Shown here one piece after another: positions 1-8,206 of a DNA stretch of 64,000 nucleotides (position 1 is its first letter; every line of letters starts with the position of its first letter). The DNA is from Allocoprococcus comes. Its GTDB lineage: Bacteria > Bacillota > Clostridia > Lachnospirales > Lachnospiraceae. Position numbers and translations under genes: made by a program. The stretch lies in contig NZ_JAAIMM010000002.1 of NCBI RefSeq assembly GCF_013300725.1, forward strand, positions 144,560 to 208,559, read 5' to 3'. The notes beneath the pieces were generated by a model. That model was given only the letters and a program-made list of their open reading frames with translations, was not told where the DNA came from and ran no database searches.

Positions 1-598
1 CGAGCACGCTGGATGCCTTACTCATAATGTTTTCATGCATAACATGAGCTGAAAGGTTTGCATCAATGTCATGCGCTCTCTTTACACAGCCTACCAGTTT
101 GTTTTCATGATACAGACCTTCAGCATGCTCTTCATTAACAAAGTGTTCGATTTCTGAGATTTCGAATCCTTCGATTACTTTTTCTACGATATCGTCTGTG
201 ATGATCGGATCTGCTGCAAATTTTTCTTTTGTAGCTGCTACAAATCCTTTCTCAAGCATAACAACTTCGAACATGTCGCAAGCCTGAGCTAAAAGAAGGA
301 ATTCGTCTTCCGGCATGATCTCACCGTATTTTCCGTAACGCTCTGCGCCTTCTTTTACTTTATCGTAGTAAGGAAATTCAACCTGGGTAAGGTCGTCCGG
401 TGTTGCATTTCCAATATATACCTGATTCGGCCAATAATTTACACATGTTTCATATGACCGAAGATGATCTCTAAGTTCTTTTAAATATTCTGATTCCGGA
501 TTAACAACTCTTTCTGTTGTCTGTGTTGTTCCGTTGTAAACTACCATTTCCGGGGTATGTACGAGTACATATCCTGCTCCTTTAATTACACTGTTCAT
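1..598 (-). CDS. grdC: Glycine reductase component C, beta subunit (GrdC), partial
   Basis: This is the N-terminal 199 residues of GrdC; the rest runs off the left edge. GrdC, with GrdD, takes the Se-carboxymethyl group from GrdA and releases acetyl phosphate, conserving energy as ATP in Stickland fermentation. The protein opens MNSVIKGAGYVLVHTPEM and contains NGTTQTTERVVNP, which matches the known GrdC N-terminus. The ATG at 596-598 follows an AGGAAAGGTGG ribosome binding site. It is the last visible gene of the grd operon, separated from grdA by nearly 300 bases containing two hairpins. The family is usually about 510 residues, so roughly 40 percent is visible. Identification rests on recalled family sequence and operon context. 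Confidence 0.9.
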   Translation of the reverse strand, partial: MNSVIKGAGYVLVHTPEMVVYNGTTQTTERVVNPESEYLKELRDHLRSYETCVNYWPNQVYIGNATPDDLTQVEFPYYDKVKEGAERYGKYGEIMPEDEFLLLAQACDMFEVVMLEKGFVAATKEKFAADPIITDDIVEKVIEGFEISEIEHFVNEEHAEGLYHENKLVGCVKRAHDIDANLSAHVMHENIMSKASSVL

Positions 599-730
599 CG
601 CTGGTTTCCACCTTTCCTGACATTCTTTTCTGCGAATGTCACCATCATTCATTTCTCCGTGATATGCGCGTATAATCTACCTGTCCTGAATTCAAAAGAA
701 TTTTGGCAGAATGCGCTAAACAAGCTTTCA

Positions 731-759
731 TCAGAAATGTATCACTGGCACATTTCTGA
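731..759 (-). other. Hairpin in the grdA-grdC spacer
   Basis: A perfect 10-bp inverted repeat (TCAGAAATGT / ACATTTCTGA) with a 9-base loop sits in the 295-base gap between grdA and grdC. No U-run follows on the minus strand, so it is more likely an mRNA processing or stability element than a terminator. The rest of the spacer holds no gene I can support. Confidence 0.45.
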
Positions 760-813
760 TCTGCTAGGCAATTCACTAATGCAATACCAGCATGTTCCCA
801 ATATGCCTGGCAA

Positions 814-847
814 TAAAACAGGCGGCAGGAAGAATCCTGCCGCCTGT
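814..847 (-). terminator. Terminator or attenuator after grdA
   Basis: A 13-bp perfect stem (ACAGGCGGCAGGA / TCCTGCCGCCTGT) with a 4-base loop begins about 45 bases after the grdA stop codon. It is followed on the minus strand by TTTTATTG. Because grdC lies downstream in the same orientation, it probably acts as a partial terminator that lowers grdC relative to grdA. Confidence 0.7.
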
Positions 848-893
848 ACCTCTATCTCAGATATTCCGCTTTGAAGGTATACCCCTCTTTATC

Positions 894-1367
894 TTAGAGG
901 TATTTGCAATATTCGTCGCGGATTGCTGACATTTCGTCTACGATATCATCAACATCAAGCACCATTTCCATCATGCCTACCTGTTCATCGTAAACAGCCG
1001 GGTCAAATTCTTCTTTTAACTCTGGTTCACATACATGATAAGTCGTGAGTCCAAGCTGGACCCCTGTCAACGGACCTGCGAATGTCGGGTCTCCTGCTGT
1101 AACGGTTTCTGCAGCAAGTCCTGCTGCTTCTCCCTCAGCTGCGCCTACGATTACGACTACGTTTTCCGGGCCGTACTCCTCAGCAAATTCTTTTACCCTT
1201 TTCTGATTCTCCAGATCCATTGCGCCTGCGCTAGTTCAGACGAAACATTCTGTTGAAGAAAAAACTACATCTCCGCCAGCTGTCTTAACGCATTCTGCGA
1301 TTGCTGGTCCCGGTACACCGTCACGGTCACCGATGATAACAACTTTTTTATCTTTTAAAATTGCCAT
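894..1367 (-). CDS. grdA: Glycine reductase selenoprotein A (GrdA), selenocysteine-containing
   Basis: GrdA is the small carrier protein that receives the carboxymethyl group on its selenocysteine and passes it to GrdC/D. The gene is read as one 157-residue protein in which the in-frame TGA at 1236-1238 encodes Sec44. The surrounding peptide is CFV-Sec-TSAGAM, and the reading frame continues with the typical GrdA C-terminal half ([15 protein letters not shown], ending EYCKYL). Position 44 agrees with the recalled Eubacterium acidaminophilum protein. The start MAILKDKKV at 1365-1367 is chosen because AGGAGG lies upstream; earlier in-frame ATGs lack this. It is flanked by trxA upstream and a strong hairpin downstream. 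Without Sec decoding it would look like two broken ORFs. Confidence 0.95.
1236..1238 (-). other. Selenocysteine UGA codon of grdA
   Basis: The in-frame TGA (residue 44) separates two halves that together match GrdA. A short GCG/CGC stem lies directly downstream, but I could not resolve a convincing bacterial SECIS by eye. Decoding would require SelA/SelB/SelC/SelD encoded elsewhere. Confidence 0.9.
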
Positions 1368-1500
1368 GATGTCTTTTCCTCCTTCCTTTCTTTTAAAATT
1401 TTGTTTTGTTAATAGTTTTACACGCTTTACGCGATTATATATTGTGAGCACACAGACAGCTCTTGCCGCCTGTGCGCGGCTCACCAAATTTAAATAATGA

Positions 1501-1818
1501 TTAAATATATTTCTTAATCATTGCTTCGATGCTTTCCTGTGTAGCATCGTCTTTTACTACTTCTTCTACTTTTTCGCCATCTTTGTAAATAGCCATAACC
1601 GGAAGACCAAGGATCTTCTGTCCGATAGCAAGACGACGAGCTTTTGTTGTATTCAGAGATGTAAATTTGATCTTATCTCCGTATTTGTCTGCCATTTCAT
1701 GTACGAACGGCATCAGAGCCTGGCATGGAACGCATCCATCACCAAAGAAATCTACGAATACATAACCTTCTGCTTTTAAGACTTCGTCTTCAAATGTTTT
1801 CTTATCTACTTCTAACAT
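1501..1818 (-). CDS. trxA: Thioredoxin of the glycine reductase system
   Basis: A 105-residue thioredoxin that would pass electrons from TrxB to the glycine reductase complex. The active site is GDGCVPC at about residue 30, with Val in place of the usual Gly and Gly in place of the usual Trp of WCGPC. I recall the same GCVPC motif from thioredoxins of Eubacterium acidaminophilum and related glycine fermenters, so this is a specialised form and not a degenerate one. The cis-Pro loop (LGLPVMAIY) is present. The start MLEVDKKTF is supported by GAGGAGG upstream; the longer open frame reaching into trxB has no such site. It lies between trxB (37 bases upstream) and grdA. Confidence 0.93.
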   Translation of the reverse strand: MLEVDKKTFEDEVLKAEGYVFVDFFGDGCVPCQALMPFVHEMADKYGDKIKFTSLNTTKARRLAIGQKILGLPVMAIYKDGEKVEEVVKDDATQESIEAMIKKYI

Positions 1819-1855
1819 GTCAAATGTCCTCCTCACTCTATTAAATAGTGTGTTC

Positions 1856-2800
1856 TTATAATTCGTTAATGTACTTTTCTGCCTGTGTAGCTGCAATAGC
1901 TCCATCAGCAGCGGCTGTAACAACCTGTCTTAAGCTCTTAACGCGGATATCGCCTGCTGCGAATACACCTGGGATATTGGTATGCATATCTGCATCTGTC
2001 GGGATATATCCTCTCTCATCCATCTCAAGACCTGTTCCTTCATAGATCTTAGAGTTTGGAAGTGTTCCGATAAATCCGAATACACCGAACATTCCGTCAT
2101 CTTCATCAGCTACGATCTTAGTGAGTTCACCTGTTTTAACATTCTTAACAGTCATCTCAGAAAGGATTCCGTCACCGCCGACTTCTTCTACAACTGTATC
2201 CCACATAAAGTGAAGTTTTTCGTTCTTGAATGCTTTCTCCTGAATGGATTTTGCTGCACGAAGTTCATCACGTCTGTGAATAATTGTAACTTTTCTTGCG
2301 AATTTTGTAAGGTACATAGCTTCTTCTACTGCAGAGTCTCCTCCACCTACTACGTATACTTCAAAATCTTCGAAGAAGTTTGCATCACAGGTAGCGCAGT
2401 AAGAAACGCCCTTACCCATGAATTCTTTTTCTCCTTTGCATCCGATCGGTCTTGCAAAAGCTCCGGTTGCGATGATAACCGTTTTTGCCTGATATTCGGC
2501 TTTCGCACTCTTCAGTACTTTGATATCGCCTTCCAGATGTGCTTCATTAATTACGTCTGATGCTCTCTCAACGCCGAATTTTTCACACTGCTGTGTCATT
2601 CTTGCGATAAGAGAAGGACCGCTTTCCCCTTCTACGATCTGTCCAGGATAATTTTCGATTTCATCTGTGATTGCGATCTGTCCACCATCTTTTCCTTTTT
2701 CAATTACCAGTGTTGAAAGACGGCTTCTTCCTGCGTACAGACCTGCAGATAAACCTGCAGGTCCGCCACCCAGGACGATCACGTCATAAACTTTGCTCAT
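1856..2800 (-). CDS. trxB: Thioredoxin reductase (NADPH)
   Basis: A 314-residue FAD- and NADPH-dependent thioredoxin reductase of normal length. The N-terminal FAD-binding motif [15 protein letters not shown] lies at residues 11-25, the redox-active CATC near residue 134, the NADPH-binding [12 protein letters not shown] near residue 151, and the second FAD motif GVFAAGDIR near the C-terminus. The ATG follows AAGGAGAG. Placed between grdB and trxA, it is the electron entry point for glycine reduction. Confidence 0.96.
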   Translation of the reverse strand: MSKVYDVIVLGGGPAGLSAGLYAGRSRLSTLVIEKGKDGGQIAITDEIENYPGQIVEGESGPSLIARMTQQCEKFGVERASDVINEAHLEGDIKVLKSAKAEYQAKTVIIATGAFARPIGCKGEKEFMGKGVSYCATCDANFFEDFEVYVVGGGDSAVEEAMYLTKFARKVTIIHRRDELRAAKSIQEKAFKNEKLHFMWDTVVEEVGGDGILSEMTVKNVKTGELTKIVADEDDGMFGVFGFIGTLPNSKIYEGTGLEMDERGYIPTDADMHTNIPGVFAAGDIRVKSLRQVVTAAADGAIAATQAEKYINEL

Positions 2801-2848
2801 AACGTTCTCTCCTTTTTTAATAAAATTACATGACCTTCTAACTTATGT

Positions 2849-4162
2849 TTAGTTGTCAAAAATTGTCTGTCCGTCTACTTCTGTTGTCAGAGCTTTCAGA
2901 GCTTTTTCAACAAGTCCCTTACGAAGAGCGTACTCTTCATCTTTTTCAAGGGCCGGATTTCCAAGTGGATGCGGAATAGCGATCGTAGGAACGATTCTGT
3001 TCGCACCAACTGTCATGGAAATCGGAGTTACTGTACACATATGAACTACCGGGAGTCCAGCTGCTTCAATTGCTTTTACCATTGTTGCACCGCAACGTGT
3101 ACAGGTACCTCAAGTAGAGGTCATGATAACTGCGTCAACACCGTCTGCGATAAGTTTCTGAGCATATTCCTCAGCGAAAGCTTTTGCAGAAGCTACGGCT
3201 GTACCGTTACCAACTGTTGTATAGAATTTGTTGTGAAGTTTTCCGATAACGCCTTCTTTTTCGAATTCACGCATAACATCTACCGGAAGTACACGGTCTG
3301 CATCTTCGTTAGCATATACCGGGTCATATCCACCATGAGCTGTTTCGTATGTTTCTTCTGTAAGATCCATAACACCTGTGATGTCATATTCTCCGTAGTG
3401 AGAAGCATTTGAACTTTCAATGTGGTCCGGATTTCCTTTCGGAACGATTCCGCCTGAAGTACAAAGTGCGATTGTAGCCTTGCTAAGATCTTTGATAGCC
3501 GGCTGTGGATCAACACGGTCGAATGATGGCATTGGATACTCTGTCTCGAATGGCTTGTCTGCCAGTTTCTTAAGGAGCATCTTAACAGCTCTCTTAGATC
3601 CACGTTCTTTTTCGAAGAAGTTTACACGAACTCCGTTCGGCATGTAACCTTCCTCACAAGAAGCACCGATTTTTTCGCCTTTAGCGATCTTAAGAGCAAG
3701 AGGAGCAAGTTTCTTAACTGCATCTCTCATACCAGCTGCGCTGTTCTTAGTAGATACTGTATAAACTTTGTTCTTGAACATATCAGCACCTGGGTTTTCT
3801 ACATACATACCAGTTACTGCAGGGATTCCGAGTTCTTCCTGTACTGCATCACAGATAGTTCCGCAAGCAACACCATAACGTCCGGCATTGAAAGCAGGTC
3901 CTGCGATGAAGATATCAGGATTCTGGCTCTTAACCATTTCAAGAATATCAGCTTTTGCTTTGTCAAGGTTTTCATTGAAGTAAGAGTCACCACAAACGAT
4001 TGTAGCTACAATCTCTGCTTCTTCTCCAAACTGCTGTGTCAGAGCCTGTCCAGGTCCAACGATTTCGCCTACGCGAAGTTCAGCAGGATAATCAGCTTTT
4101 TCTTCTCCACCGATCTGAGCGAAGAACTGATTGATATAATGTACAACTTTAATTTTACTCAT
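2849..4162 (-). CDS. grdB: Glycine reductase component B subunit (GrdB), selenocysteine-containing
   Basis: GrdB, with GrdE, forms the substrate-specific component that binds glycine as a Schiff base and transfers the carboxymethyl group to GrdA. It is read as one 437-residue protein with the TGA at 3110-3112 decoded as Sec351, in the context TST-Sec-GTCTRCGATMVKAIE, which is characteristic of the family. The frame after the UGA continues through PISMTVGANRIVP and ends VDGQTIFDN. The start MSKIKVVHYINQFF is used because GGAGG lies 11 bases upstream. Sarcosine and betaine reductase homologues (GrdF, GrdH) look similar; the glycine assignment rests on the glycine riboswitch and the adjacent AgcS. 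Confidence 0.94.
3077..3107 (-). promoter_or_regulatory. Candidate bacterial SECIS of grdB
   Basis: Directly after the Sec UGA the mRNA can fold with outer UACC/GGUA pairs and an apical GUUGC-GGU-GCAAC stem-loop (3084-3096). The apical stem lies about 13 to 25 bases past the UGA with G and U in its loop, as expected of bacterial SECIS elements that bind SelB. The fold was made by hand. Confidence 0.5.
3110..3112 (-). other. Selenocysteine UGA codon of grdB
   Basis: The in-frame TGA (residue 351) lies between two family-matching halves, within TST-Sec-GTC. Its position agrees with the Sec residue recalled for characterised GrdB proteins. Confidence 0.92.
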
Positions 4163-4182
4163 TATCTTTACGTCCTCCATTC

Positions 4183-5463
4183 CTAGCGTGCACTCAGATA
4201 TCCAAATCCGGTTTCATTTGTAGCACCGGTAATGGCCTGAATTTCAACTTCGATTGTTCCATCTTCACGATGAGAATGTTCATTACCACCAGCAATGATT
4301 GTAACGAATTCTTCTGTTCCGATTACTTTATCCATCTTAGGAAGTACGATTACCTGGTTAGCATTTCCACCAGTTACAACTGCATCTGCAGCTGGATCAG
4401 CATCTGCGAGTGACTGAGATTTTCCGTCACGTCCGGCATATTCGTCTGTAATGATTACAGTCTTAACACCTTCAGCTTCGATCTTCTTGCAGTTCATGAT
4501 AAGGTCAGTATCCGGGTTACCGAATCCTTCCTGAGATACGATAACTGCATCAAGGTCTAACAGACGGCACATCTTAGCTGTCCAGTCAGATGAACGCATC
4601 TTATCAGCAAGGTATACGTTTTCGTTTGTAAGAATCTGGCAAACGAAGTTGATTGTTTTTCCGTGTTCTTCGAACAGGTCATGTACAACCGGGTTGTTTT
4701 CATGAACGTATGTCGGGTTCTTATCACAAGCGGATACGCAGTTACCAGATACGATAGCTCCGTCCATAACTTCTGTTGGGTTCATGATTGTAGAAAGTGT
4801 TCTCTTTGCATCAACACCGTATACATATGTGTCATGAAGAAGTCCCTGACTCTGAAGCATCTGTACATAAGCAACTCTCGGAAGATTCGGGAATTTTTCT
4901 TTTCCTTCCATGATTCCGTATGTTTCATATGTCTTTGTCTCGTCTGGTGTGAGTTCACGAGCAAGTTCCCCAAGATAAACTGCTACTCTGAATCCAGCAA
5001 GACGAACAGCTTTTTCATATTCATGCTGTTTGATTCCGTCAACTGGTTCACAAACAACTACTAAGTTGTTCAGTTTAGAGAATGGTGTGTATTCTGCACC
5101 CGGGCCAGACATATCGATGATACCTTCCTGGAATCCAACGATCTTACCAGCTGTTACAACAGCCATTCCTTTTAATGCATATGTCTTACCACTTCCTACA
5201 GTGTCAACTTTTGCGATAACGCCTGGGAAGACTCCCCCTCTTCCTTCAACTTTAACACGTGGTTCAATAACATCTTTAACCGGAGTGATACGAACGCTTT
5301 CACCTGGTTTTGCGATATCAAATTTAACACCTTTGATTTTTTCGTCCTCAAGAACGATTGCCTTTACAGCTTCTTCGTCAACATAAAGAACACCATTTTC
5401 GATCTTTGATTCAGATGCGAACTGAATGTCGTTAATAAAAATGTGACCTACTTCTAATTTCAC
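4183..5463 (-). CDS. grdE: Glycine reductase proprotein GrdE
   Basis: GrdE is a 426-residue precursor that cleaves itself before a Cys to give a pyruvoyl-containing subunit and a smaller one, both part of glycine reductase component B. The cleavage site is visible as SGNCVSACDKNP with the Cys at residue 242, the position known for the E. acidaminophilum protein. The N-terminus (MKLEVGHIFINDIQF) and C-terminus (AITGATNETGFGYLSAR) are typical. The reading frame is complete and ends 20 bases before the grdB start. In the operon it follows grdX. Confidence 0.95.
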   Translation of the reverse strand: MKLEVGHIFINDIQFASESKIENGVLYVDEEAVKAIVLEDEKIKGVKFDIAKPGESVRITPVKDVIEPRVKVEGRGGVFPGVIAKVDTVGSGKTYALKGMAVVTAGKIVGFQEGIIDMSGPGAEYTPFSKLNNLVVVCEPVDGIKQHEYEKAVRLAGFRVAVYLGELARELTPDETKTYETYGIMEGKEKFPNLPRVAYVQMLQSQGLLHDTYVYGVDAKRTLSTIMNPTEVMDGAIVSGNCVSACDKNPTYVHENNPVVHDLFEEHGKTINFVCQILTNENVYLADKMRSSDWTAKMCRLLDLDAVIVSQEGFGNPDTDLIMNCKKIEAEGVKTVIITDEYAGRDGKSQSLADADPAADAVVTGGNANQVIVLPKMDKVIGTEEFVTIIAGGNEHSHREDGTIEVEIQAITGATNETGFGYLSAR

Positions 5464-5544
5464 TGTAAATTCCCTCCTTTTTTGAATGTGTTTGTTATAT
5501 GCTCAAAAGTACACCAAACCGCATGTACTTCTACAGCCTTTTTT

Positions 5545-5931
5545 CTATCGCCAGCTTTCTGCTGACGGCAGTGCGCTTGAGATCAGTGTATAATCTACAA
5601 GCTGGAAGTCTGCATAAACCTGAGGTTTATAAAGATCAGACTTAAACTGAAATTTGCCACACGCCTGAATGGCACTTGCGATGATCTGCATTGCCTGCGC
5701 ATCCAGACCTTCCGGCGATTCCGAGAGCATAACCGACTTATATGGAGTCTCATTCGGTTTTACGCTTCCGGACAGTGGATGTGTCAGAAGTTTGTATCCC
5801 TGGAAGATCATCTTCTGAACTTTTTTAAGTGTGTCCTCATAAGAAAGTTCTTCATATTCCACATGATAATCTTCCCCGAGTTTTTCTTTTACCAGTGGAT
5901 TATTTGTGATAATCATAAATCCAGTATTCAT
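5545..5931 (-). CDS. grdX: GrdX family protein, first gene of the grd operon
   Basis: A 128-residue protein of the GrdX family, which is found at the head of clostridial glycine reductase operons and has no established biochemical function. It begins MNTGFMIITNNPLV and has a repeat-free soluble composition without membrane segments or a signal peptide. An AGGAAG site precedes the ATG. It is the first gene after the glycine riboswitch, 81 bases upstream of grdE. Identification is by position and recalled family sequence. Confidence 0.85.
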   Translation of the reverse strand: MNTGFMIITNNPLVKEKLGEDYHVEYEELSYEDTLKKVQKMIFQGYKLLTHPLSGSVKPNETPYKSVMLSESPEGLDAQAMQIIASAIQACGKFQFKSDLYKPQVYADFQLVDYTLISSALPSAESWR

Positions 5932-6030
5932 AGCCGCTTCTTCCTTTCGTCCCCTGTCCGTTTATGCGGTCTTTTTTGACTCCCTGTGTCTGAAATACTC
6001 CAGATAATTTTTTAACATATATCTGGTATC

Positions 6031-6073
6031 AAAAAAGGACGTCAAAACAACCTCTCTGTTTTAAACGCCCTTT
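6031..6073 (-). terminator. Terminator of the glycine riboswitch expression platform
   Basis: Downstream of the aptamer, GGGCGTTTAAAACA pairs with TGTTTTGACGTCC (one bulged T, two wobble pairs), followed on the minus strand by six Ts. It ends about 100 bases before grdX, so it would stop transcription of the operon when glycine is low. Confidence 0.8.
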
Positions 6074-6119
6074 CTGTTTCCTTGTAAATTCGGTAATTCC
6101 GGATTCAGAGTGTAGTACC

Positions 6120-6234
6120 TTTCCCGATCCTTTTGCCTGAAAGTTTCACCATTCAACGAGCTTTACTGCTCTACGGTTTGCATCTTCGGCGACCATTTAT
6201 CAAATATCTTTATAAATGATTCTCTCGCAGGAAA
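6120..6234 (-). promoter_or_regulatory. Glycine riboswitch, single aptamer
   Basis: The minus strand shows the conserved glycine-aptamer blocks in order: TGCGAGAGAATC, CGCCGAAGATGCAAAC, and GGTGAAACTTTCAGGCAAAAGGA. A short P1 (TTTCC/GGAAA) closes the element at 6230-6234 and 6120-6124. Only one full aptamer is visible; the upstream CAGCAAGAGAGCTG hairpin (near 6286) may be the remnant or ghost partner seen in singlet forms. The terminator at 6031-6073 makes a transcriptional on-switch for grdX-E-B-trxBA-A-C plausible. The preceding agcS gene ends upstream of it and is not under its control. Confidence 0.92.
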
Positions 6235-6303
6235 TATCAACCTACTATCTAATTGACTGCATCTTTTATTCATTTTGCATCAGCTCTCTTGCTGGCATGA
6301 TTA

Positions 6304-6312
6304 CTATAACAC
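6304..6312 (-). promoter_or_regulatory. Extended -10 promoter of the grd operon
   Basis: On the minus strand TGTTATAGT forms an extended -10 element; no good -35 is present. Transcription would start near 6297, giving a leader of about 365 bases that includes the riboswitch. Confidence 0.5.
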
Positions 6313-6406
6313 ACATTTATACAAAATGCTAGTCTTTTTATAGATTTTTTTGTATATTTCTTATTGTTTTTTTCTATAACTATTTCTCAGCTATTATACA
6401 AATTAT

Positions 6407-7780
6407 CTATTTTCCCTTTTTCTGATTTGGCAGGAAATTATTATAGTAATCATCGTGCGTCTTCTTAACAAGACCGCTGAGTGCTACCAGTGCAATCGCA
6501 TTCGGGATAACCATCATACTGTTGAAGCAGTCTGCCATATTCCATACAAGATCTACTTCCTGAAGTGATCCGAGCGCTACGCAGATACATACAATGATTG
6601 AGTAAATTTTAACAGCTTTTGCTCCAAACAGGTAACGGATGTTTGCTTCACCGAAGAAATACCATCCGATGATCGTTGAGAATGCGAAGAATAACATACA
6701 GATCGCGATAAAGATCTCACCGAACTTACCATATAATGTAGAGAATGCATACTGGCTCAGCTGTGCGCCTGTAAGACCAGATGTTCTTGAACCGGTTGTG
6801 ATGATTACAAGAGCTGTCAGGTTCAGGATTACAAATGTATCGATAAATACACCAATCATTGCTACAAAGCCCTGTTCTACCGGATGATTAACTTTTGCTA
6901 CTGCATGTGCATGCGGTGTAGAACCCATACCAGCTTCATTTGAGAAGAGACCTCTTGCCACACCTTTCTGTACTGCAAGCTTCAAGGTTGCGCCCATTGC
7001 ACCACCTGCTACTGCTGCTGGTTTAAACGCACCGACAATAATGTCATGGAATGCTGACGGGATTGCTGTAACGTTTGCAAAAATTACGATCAAAGAACCT
7101 ACTATGTAAAACGCTGCCATGATCGGCACGATCAGTTCAGTAACTTTTGCGATTCGCTTCATACCACCTGTGAATACAAACAGAGAAACAACTGCTACAA
7201 AAATACCCATTGCAATCTTCGGAATTCCGAATGCAGTGTTCCATGATGCTGCAATTGAGTTAGACTGAACCGCATTGCCCATGAATCCAAGTGCAAAGAT
7301 GATCAGGACTGCAAAAATAGCTGCCAGAACTTTTCCGAACGCTCCTTTAAATGCTCCTCGTATGTAATATACCGGACCACCGGTTACGGTTCCGTCATCA
7401 CTGACTTGCTTGAACTTCTGAGCCATAACCGCTTCTGCGAAGATCGTTGACATTCCGAGAAATGCACTGATCCACATCCAGAAGATTGCTCCCGGACCAC
7501 CGACTGCAATTGCGGTTGCAGCTCCGGCGATATTTCCGGTACCAACCTGAGCAGCGATCGCTGTTGCAAGTGCCTGGAAAGAAGACATTCCGTCTTTTCC
7601 GGCATCCCCTTTCTTGCCAAAAAGTCCGCCAAAGGTTCTGTTCCATCCATCTTTAAAGCCACGGATCTGGATAAATCCAAGCTTAAATGTGAACAGCAAG
7701 CCAATACCTACAAGTGCTATGATCAGCACCGATCCTGTTAGGACATCATTTACCTTTAATACTAAATCGTTAATGTTCAT
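6407..7780 (-). CDS. agcS: Sodium:alanine/glycine symporter family protein (AgcS)
   Basis: A 457-residue integral membrane transporter of the alanine/glycine:cation symporter family, importing glycine or alanine with Na+. The family motif GTGNIAGAATAIAVGGPGA lies around residue 83, the protein carries about ten hydrophobic segments, and the conserved SNEAGMGSTPHAHAVA lies near residue 280. The start MNINDLVLKV (ATG at 7778-7780) is chosen because AGGAGGG lies 7 bases upstream. It has its own promoter and sits directly upstream of the riboswitch-controlled grd operon, so it probably supplies its substrate. Length is normal for the family. Alanine specificity cannot be excluded. Confidence 0.92.
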   Translation of the reverse strand: MNINDLVLKVNDVLTGSVLIIALVGIGLLFTFKLGFIQIRGFKDGWNRTFGGLFGKKGDAGKDGMSSFQALATAIAAQVGTGNIAGAATAIAVGGPGAIFWMWISAFLGMSTIFAEAVMAQKFKQVSDDGTVTGGPVYYIRGAFKGAFGKVLAAIFAVLIIFALGFMGNAVQSNSIAASWNTAFGIPKIAMGIFVAVVSLFVFTGGMKRIAKVTELIVPIMAAFYIVGSLIVIFANVTAIPSAFHDIIVGAFKPAAVAGGAMGATLKLAVQKGVARGLFSNEAGMGSTPHAHAVAKVNHPVEQGFVAMIGVFIDTFVILNLTALVIITTGSRTSGLTGAQLSQYAFSTLYGKFGEIFIAICMLFFAFSTIIGWYFFGEANIRYLFGAKAVKIYSIIVCICVALGSLQEVDLVWNMADCFNSMMVIPNAIALVALSGLVKKTHDDYYNNFLPNQKKGK

Positions 7781-8132
7781 ACAATAACCCTCCTTTTTAA
7801 TAGACATCCCTTATAGTTTTTATCTGTTGAATCTATAATAACTTATTTATAGTTTTTATGCAATATTTTCAGTTAACTTATTTATTTTTTGTATATTATC
7901 ACCATGTTACTGCGATAACATAATAAATTCACTCTAAATAAGTGCGTTTTTTCGCGCTTTTCTATGTTTGTCAAAAATGCTGTTTTTATGTTTTTCGTCA
8001 AATTGTCTAATTAATGACGATTTAATATCTATACATTTCCATGGGATTTATAGATTCTTTCACATGAACACGTTAATTCTTTACTATATTGATATTTCAA
8101 AGAAGTTATTTTCAGACCATGAAACATAAATA
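7781..8132. other. Intergenic region upstream of agcS
   Basis: About 350 AT-rich bases between purB and agcS contain the agcS promoter (7835-7863), a direct repeat TAACTTATTTAT at 7839-7850 and 7874-7885, and the purB terminator beyond. No second riboswitch, gene or RNA is recognisable. Confidence 0.6.
7835..7863 (-). promoter_or_regulatory. agcS promoter
   Basis: Minus strand TTGCAT, 17 bases, TATTAT, about 55 bases before the agcS start. One copy of the TAACTTATTTAT direct repeat falls in the spacer and overlaps the -10, and the other lies just upstream of the -35, which suggests an operator pair. Confidence 0.65.
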
Positions 8133-8181
8133 AAAAGCAGGAAACATTCTTCCGTCTTACCCGGAAATCTGCTTCCTGCTC
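8133..8181 (-). terminator. purB terminator
   Basis: AGCAGGAA / TTCCTGCT arms with an internal TTCCG/CGGAA stem, followed on the minus strand by TTTTTAT, 26 bases after the purB stop codon. Confidence 0.85.
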
Positions 8182-8206
8182 TTCTATTTTTGTTTATTCA
8201 GATATT

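Noticed and set aside
557..874. 105-codon plus-strand ORF between grdC and grdA
   Set aside because: It overlaps the grdC start, the spacer hairpins and the grdA terminator, and has no family resemblance.
1236..1487. Stop codon splitting grdA into two ORFs, read as a frameshift or pseudogene
   Set aside because: The frame is unchanged across the TGA and the joined protein matches GrdA with Sec44, so it is selenocysteine, not damage. The same logic applies to grdB at 3110.
1819..1923. N-terminal extension of trxA
   Set aside because: It lies within trxB in another frame; the start at 1818 has a clear GAGGAGG site and gives a normal thioredoxin length.
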